Source of the DNA: RBG-13-68-16 sp050018455
Lineage (GTDB): Bacteria; Acidobacteriota; Thermoanaerobaculia; Thermoanaerobaculales; Thermoanaerobaculaceae
NCBI GenBank assembly: GCA_050018455.1
Contig: JBEKAA010000010.1
Coordinates: 1-64,000 of the forward strand
Direction of reading: 5' to 3'
Length of the DNA: 64,000 nt
How positions within the stretch are numbered: position 1 is the first letter of the stretch; each line of letters begins with the position of its first letter. The notes below the pieces were generated by a model. The model did no database searches, had not been told where the DNA came from, and saw only the letters and a program-made list of their open reading frames with translations. A program made the position numbers and the translations under genes. This document shows positions 60,251 through 64,000 of this stretch, one piece after another.

Positions 60251-60369
60251 GGCGGGGCTCCTCCCCGCCCTGTCGTTCACCCTCTCCCGCGCGCGGGAGA
60301 GGGCCGGGGTGAGGGTGGAGGCAGCAATTTGTAGAACCCCCACCTACCCTCCCCCGCCAGCGGGGGAGG
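60251..60369. repeat. Three tandem GC hairpins (REP-like)
   Basis: GGCGGGG-CTCCT-CCCCGCC (60251-60269), CCCTCTCCCGCG/CGCGGGAGAGGG (60280-60303, perfect) and CCTCCCCCG-CCAG-CGGGGGAGG (60348-60369). The middle one, followed by GCCGGGGTGAGGGTGGAGG, is of a kind widely seen as REP-like sequence in bacteria. They lie between two convergent genes and likely block transcription from both sides. Confidence 0.7.
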
Positions 60370-60397
60370 AATCGCCGCGGAGTCTGCGCCGGCCCTT

Positions 60398-61537
60398 CTA
60401 CGACCACACGCCGGGGATGGCGCGGGCGCAACTCGGGCAGCGCCCCTTCGCGAGGCGGTTCTCCATGACCTGGAACCCGACCCGCCGGATCAGCTGGCCG
60501 CCGCAGCCCGGGCAGACGGTGTTCTCGCCGGGGTGGCCGGGGACGTTGCCGAGGTAGGCGAAGGCGAGTCCCTCGGCCTTCGCGATCTGCCACGCCCGTT
60601 CCAGCGTCTCGAGCGGCGTGGGCGGGAGGTTCGTGAGGCGGTACGTCGGGTGGAAGCGCGTGAGGTGAAGCGGCACCTCGCTCCCCAGGTTCGTCTTGAC
60701 CCACCGCGTCAGAGCCCGGACCTCGTCCTCCGAGTCGTTCAGCCCGGGAACCAGAAGCACGACGATCTCGAGCCAGGTGCCGCTCGCCTTGATCGTCTCG
60801 ATCGACTTGAGGACGGGCTTGAGCTCTCCCCGAATGATCTCCTTGTAGAAGCGCTCCGAGAACGCCTTGAGATCGACCTTCATCGCAACGAGCGACGGGA
60901 GCACCTCCTTCAGGGGCTTTTCCTGGATGTACCCGTTGGAGACGACCGTGGAGCGCAACCCGAGCTTTCGCCCCTCGATGGCGGTGTCGCGCACGTACTC
61001 CCAGAACACGACCGGCTCGGAGTAGGTGGCGGACAGCAGCGGCGCGCCGTTGTCGCGGGCAATCCTGGCGAGGGCCTCCGGGGGCAGGTACGTGGCGGCG
61101 ACCTGCTCCGGCCTGAACTGCGAGATCTCCCAGTTTTGGCAGAACTTGCACTCGACGGTGCACCCCGCGGTGGCGTACGACAGCGCCTGCGAGCCGGGGA
61201 GCACGTGGAAGAAGGGCTTCTTCTCGATCGGGTCCAGGTGGACGGTGCAGGCGAGAGAGTGGACGAGCGTGTTGTAGACGCCGCCGCGGTTCTCGCGGAC
61301 GCCGCACCCGCCCCGCTCCGCGTCGGCGACCTGGCAGCCGCGGGGGCAGAGCTGGCACTCGACGCGACCCTCCGGGAGCTTCTTGTACCAGGACGCCTCG
61401 CGCGCCGGCAGGTCGTCGGGAGGGACGGGAGCGCCGACCGCTGGCGGGGTGGCGTCGCCCCGACGCGGGAGGAGCGCGGCGGCGGCTCCGGCGCAGGCGA
61501 CCACGGCGAGCTGCCGGCGGTTCATGCCGTCGCTCAT
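60398..61537 (-). CDS. amrS: AmmeMemoRadiSam radical SAM protein (AmrS), with Tat-like signal
   Basis: A 379-residue radical SAM enzyme. AmrS features: VECQLCPRGCQVADAERGGC, HSLACTVHLDPIEKKPFFHV, and the cluster motif GCTVECKFCQNWEISQ (C-x3-C-x2-C), ending in a CPGCGGQLIRR Cys knuckle. It starts at ATG 61535-61537 (GGAGGTG) and is preceded by MNRRQLAVVACAGAAAALL, which looks like a twin-arginine export signal and is unusual for a radical SAM enzyme. Its ATG overlaps the stop of the DUF362 gene (ATGA). Confidence 0.85.
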   Translation of the reverse strand: MSDGMNRRQLAVVACAGAAAALLPRRGDATPPAVGAPVPPDDLPAREASWYKKLPEGRVECQLCPRGCQVADAERGGCGVRENRGGVYNTLVHSLACTVHLDPIEKKPFFHVLPGSQALSYATAGCTVECKFCQNWEISQFRPEQVAATYLPPEALARIARDNGAPLLSATYSEPVVFWEYVRDTAIEGRKLGLRSTVVSNGYIQEKPLKEVLPSLVAMKVDLKAFSERFYKEIIRGELKPVLKSIETIKASGTWLEIVVLLVPGLNDSEDEVRALTRWVKTNLGSEVPLHLTRFHPTYRLTNLPPTPLETLERAWQIAKAEGLAFAYLGNVPGHPGENTVCPGCGGQLIRRVGFQVMENRLAKGRCPSCARAIPGVWS

Positions 61538-62508
61538 GCGCGCACCTCCACGATGCCGGCCGGGTCCCCGACGCCGAGACCGTAGCGCGCAGCGGTGACG
61601 AGGAAACGCGGCGGGCGTCCGGCGGCTTCGAGCGACGGCATGCCCCTCCTCTGACGCTCGGCGTCGATGACCCTCCACGCCCAGGCGTCCGCGGCCACCG
61701 GGTCGGTGGAGGCCGCGACCAGGCCGAGGGGCCAGACGGCGTCCGGGCGGCACGCCGGTCCGCCGTGGCACTGCGCGGTGACGCCGTCGAGGATCACGAG
61801 GCGCAACGTGCCCCTGACGAACGGGTGGTTGAGAACGTCGGCGACGTACGGGTCGCAGTTGTGGTCATGGTACTTGTTGGGGTTGTGGATCAGGCCGTAC
61901 AGGTTCTTCAAGCCGGCGGAGACCCCGGAGAGGTCGTGGTCCTTGACGACGCCGAACGACACCAGGGCGCTGCAGGTCGTCGACACCAGGCGGGCGAAGC
62001 ACGAGCCGATCTCGCCCGAGGTCGAGGGCTCGCGGTCGTAGTCGTTGTCGATGCCGTAGCAGAGGAAGTCGCCGCCGTCCCGGCGCACGGTGAAGCCGGC
62101 GCGGGAGAGCTCGCGGCTCGATCGGTCGAACACGATGATGCGGTGCGGCGGGATGCCGCGCTGGCGGAGGAGCGCGGCGAACGCCCCGACCAGCTCGGGG
62201 CGTGGCGAGAGCCCGCGCCCGGCGAGGCAGTTGACCTTCACGCCGACGGTGTCCTCGGCGGCAAACAAGGCGGCGACCGCGTCGCGGACCGTCGCGAGCC
62301 CCGTGCACGCGACGAGCGCCGCGCTCACGGCCCGCTCGGCTGCGGCGGAATCGAGCGGTCCGCCGCCCGCGCCGGGGCGCAGCGACGCGAGCCCCACGCG
62401 GCCGCGCGACTGCGGAGGTCTGGGAGCGGCGCCCGCGCCCCGGGCCAGCCCGGCCAGGCCGAGGCCCAGGAATCCTGCCAGCTCGCGGCGACTGATCGCT
62501 CGGCCCAC
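61534..62508 (-). CDS. DUF362 family protein with Tat-like signal
   Basis: A 324-residue protein starting at a GTG (62506-62508) preceded by AGGGGAG. The N-terminus (ISRRELAGFLGLGLAGLARG) is a twin-arginine-like export signal. The DUF362 body has TVGVKVNCLAGRGLSPRPEL, VSFGVVKDHDLSGVSAGLKN, LYGLIHNPNKYH and CDPYVADVLNHPFV. DUF362 proteins are uncharacterised, sometimes fused to ferredoxins. It is co-transcribed with the radical SAM gene (overlapping codons), suggesting joint function outside the cytoplasm. Confidence 0.75.
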   Translation of the reverse strand: MGRAISRRELAGFLGLGLAGLARGAGAAPRPPQSRGRVGLASLRPGAGGGPLDSAAAERAVSAALVACTGLATVRDAVAALFAAEDTVGVKVNCLAGRGLSPRPELVGAFAALLRQRGIPPHRIIVFDRSSRELSRAGFTVRRDGGDFLCYGIDNDYDREPSTSGEIGSCFARLVSTTCSALVSFGVVKDHDLSGVSAGLKNLYGLIHNPNKYHDHNCDPYVADVLNHPFVRGTLRLVILDGVTAQCHGGPACRPDAVWPLGLVAASTDPVAADAWAWRVIDAERQRRGMPSLEAAGRPPRFLVTAARYGLGVGDPAGIVEVRA

Positions 62509-62678
62509 GATGTCTCCCCTGGGCAAGGATACGCCCGTCGACCGTCACAGGATCACCCGTGGCTTTGTGAGAACCTGTCTATGGTCGCGACACGGGAGCG
62601 GCGAAGGGCCACCGGACGCCAGCGGTTCGGCTGGCTCCGCGCTGCCGGTACGGCCGTCCGTCGTCGGAGGGTGCCCCG

Positions 62679-64000
62679 CTATTGGTGCTCGCCGAAGACC
62701 TGCGCGGTGAAGACCTCGAAGCGCGCGCCGCTGCGCCAGGCGTCGGGGGCGAGCCCGGCCTTCTGGGATAGTGCCGACAGGAACGTCGAGAGGTCCCACC
62801 CGGTTTCGGTGGCCACCTGCGGGAGGAACACCGCGCGCCGACCGGACTTCGTCAGGAGGACGCCGTGCTTGCCCAGGACGATGTCTTCGGGGCCGCTCAC
62901 GGGGTGCATCGGGGAGAGCACCGAGACCTCGACGGCAACCTCGTCGAGCTCCGATGCGGCGAGGTCCGGAAAGCGCGGGTCGTGGGCCGCGGACACGGCC
63001 GAATCGATCACCGCGTCGACGAGAGGCTCGCGCGCCTCCATGGAACCGATGCAGCCGCGCAGCTTCCCTTCCTTGCGCGCCTTGATGCCCGTGTTGTTCA
63101 CGGTGACGAAGACGCCGGAGAGCGCCGCCAGGTTGCCGGCCACCGGGTGCGCGGCGAACCAGTCGGCAAGCTGCCCCTGGTGGGTGAGGTGAGTCGCCAG
63201 CGTGGCCCTGGCCAGCTCCACGACCGCATTCTCTTCCGGCTTGCTCAGCTCGGTCGGGTGAGGCGGTGCGGGATCGTCGCGCCAGGGGCCCCAGCCTCCC
63301 GTGAAGTCGACGCCGGCGTAGGCCACCACCTGCGACCAGTCGCCGCTCACCTCCGCGGAGGTGGTCACGTCGGCCACGACCCCGGAACCGTGGAAGGCGT
63401 GGGCGAGCAGTTCCAGCAGCACCGTGATCGGCCGGGCGCCGCACACCGTGTCGCCGCTCGTCTCGATCTGCTGCGAGAAGCCGAGGGGGTCGATGGCCGC
63501 CGCGCGACCTGCGGTCGAACGGGCGAGCGCCACCAGCTTGGGCCCAAGGGTACGATCGGTCGCAAAGGGCCTGTAGTCGTAGGCGGCCCCGTGATGGGTG
63601 AAGTCCGAGGAGGCCACCACGATGGTGCCCGGTCCGACGAGTTCGGCAAGTCGTCGCGCCATGGCGACCGCCAGGGCGCGATCGGTTGCGTGCCCGACGA
63701 CGATCGGCACGATCGGGACCGGCCCCACCGTGGCCAGGAGGAACGGAAGCTCGACCTCGAGGCTGTGCTCGCGCGCGTGCGCGTTCGCCGGCCCTCTGAA
63801 CTCGGGCAGCGCGGCGAGCTTGGCGACGGCCTCGCGGTCCACTGGCATCTCGCCCAGCGGTGTCGCGAACGCGGTGACGTCGCGGTCCGGCAGCGCGCCG
63901 CCCGCGAACCCGCTGTAGTGCGAGGGACCGAGGATGATCACCCTGGTAGGCTTCGAACCCGCGAGCGCAGCGAACGCCTTGCCCGCCGTGGCGCCGGAGA
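62679..64000 (-). CDS. Memo-AMMECR1 fusion protein (AmmeMemoRadiSam), partial
   Basis: The gene runs off the right edge; about 440 residues are visible. The first half is a Memo-like domain (SGATAGKAFAALAGSKPTRV, then IILGPSHYSGFAGGA, SSDFTHHGAAYDYRPF), an iron-binding dioxygenase-like fold. The second half is an AMMECR1 domain (VFVTVNNTGIKARKEGKLRG, GKHGVLLTKSGRR, VFLPQVATETGWD). AMMECR1, Memo and AmrS genes co-occur widely but the pathway is unknown. The stop at 62679-62681 is 170 bases before the DUF362 gene on the same strand. Confidence 0.85.
   Translation of the reverse strand, partial: SGATAGKAFAALAGSKPTRVIILGPSHYSGFAGGALPDRDVTAFATPLGEMPVDREAVAKLAALPEFRGPANAHAREHSLEVELPFLLATVGPVPIVPIVVGHATDRALAVAMARRLAELVGPGTIVVASSDFTHHGAAYDYRPFATDRTLGPKLVALARSTAGRAAAIDPLGFSQQIETSGDTVCGARPITVLLELLAHAFHGSGVVADVTTSAEVSGDWSQVVAYAGVDFTGGWGPWRDDPAPPHPTELSKPEENAVVELARATLATHLTHQGQLADWFAAHPVAGNLAALSGVFVTVNNTGIKARKEGKLRGCIGSMEAREPLVDAVIDSAVSAAHDPRFPDLAASELDEVAVEVSVLSPMHPVSGPEDIVLGKHGVLLTKSGRRAVFLPQVATETGWDLSTFLSALSQKAGLAPDAWRSGARFEVFTAQVFGEHQ

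Noticed and set aside
60398..61771. Longer start for the radical SAM gene
   Set aside because: Upstream codons overlap the DUF362 gene and lack a ribosome site; ATG 61537 has GGAGGTG and an ATGA overlap.

Overview
The window is a GC-rich bacterial chromosome segment with dense, mostly single-gene or short-operon coding and no rRNA, tRNA or CRISPR locus that I can recognise. A porin, a LolC/FtsX-type permease and a lipoprotein point to a diderm. The overall gene mix (Ser/Thr kinase with TPR repeats, AmmeMemoRadiSam genes, carbon starvation transporter, iron-sulfur protein with a CNCCGCCC motif) resembles Acidobacteriota, perhaps a Thermoanaerobaculia-like lineage. That placement is inference from gene content, not a phylogeny.

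Layout: 1-0.43 kb is the end of an IS3-family element that truncates a restriction-modification gene. 0.6-5.7 kb holds two GT-C glycosyltransferases around yicC, and an OB-fold lipoprotein. 5.9-14.1 kb holds core genes: asnS, an iron-sulfur protein, rimO, ribF, a membrane protein, metK and archease. 14.2-19.1 kb is an envelope operon: two membrane proteins (one CPBP-like), a LolC/FtsX-like permease and a degenerate LytM protein, with overlapping starts and stops. 19.4-23.9 kb is the glycine cleavage operon gcvT-gcvH-gcvPA-gcvPB, followed by a NYN-domain protein. 24.8-27.3 kb has MauE and a Cys-less rhodanese facing a diheme cytochrome and a secreted protein. 27.5-33.5 kb (minus strand) has a 2-oxoacid dehydrogenase E2, lpdA (also the likely L-protein of the glycine system), a small gene broken at an A10 run, and a kinase-TPR receptor. 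33.8-36.4 kb has a spermidine-synthase-like membrane protein and a free methionine-R-sulfoxide reductase.

36.7-48.8 kb is a carboxylate/acetyl-CoA block: OFA-type transporter, acetyl-CoA synthetase, porin, CstA, a Pat-like GNAT/acyl-CoA-ligase protein, an AcuB-like CBS-ACT protein and an AcuC-like deacetylase. This is the full gene set expected for reversible acetylation control of Acs. 48.9-60.2 kb holds a membrane-THEP1 NTPase fusion, then a likely peptide/amino-acid salvage group: YfcC-type transporter, FAH-fold enzyme, aminotransferase, secreted repeat protein, C45 Ntn-hydrolase, GntR regulator and secreted cyanophycinase. 60.4-64 kb has an AmmeMemoRadiSam set in which the radical SAM protein and a DUF362 protein both start with twin-arginine-like signals, next to a Memo-AMMECR1 fusion cut by the window edge.

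The most unusual signal is a recurrent family of intergenic low-complexity hairpin elements built from a few short words (AAAGGTCA and its complement, TTCGAACG, GAGGAGCAGAGG and its complement, CAGTCGACAGT). I count at least thirteen in 64 kb. One appears to lie in frame inside a coding region (26133-26281), and a related run lies inside gcvPA. A second genome-wide style feature is a set of TANNAT-like -10 boxes placed 6-8 bases before start codons, suggesting leaderless transcripts.
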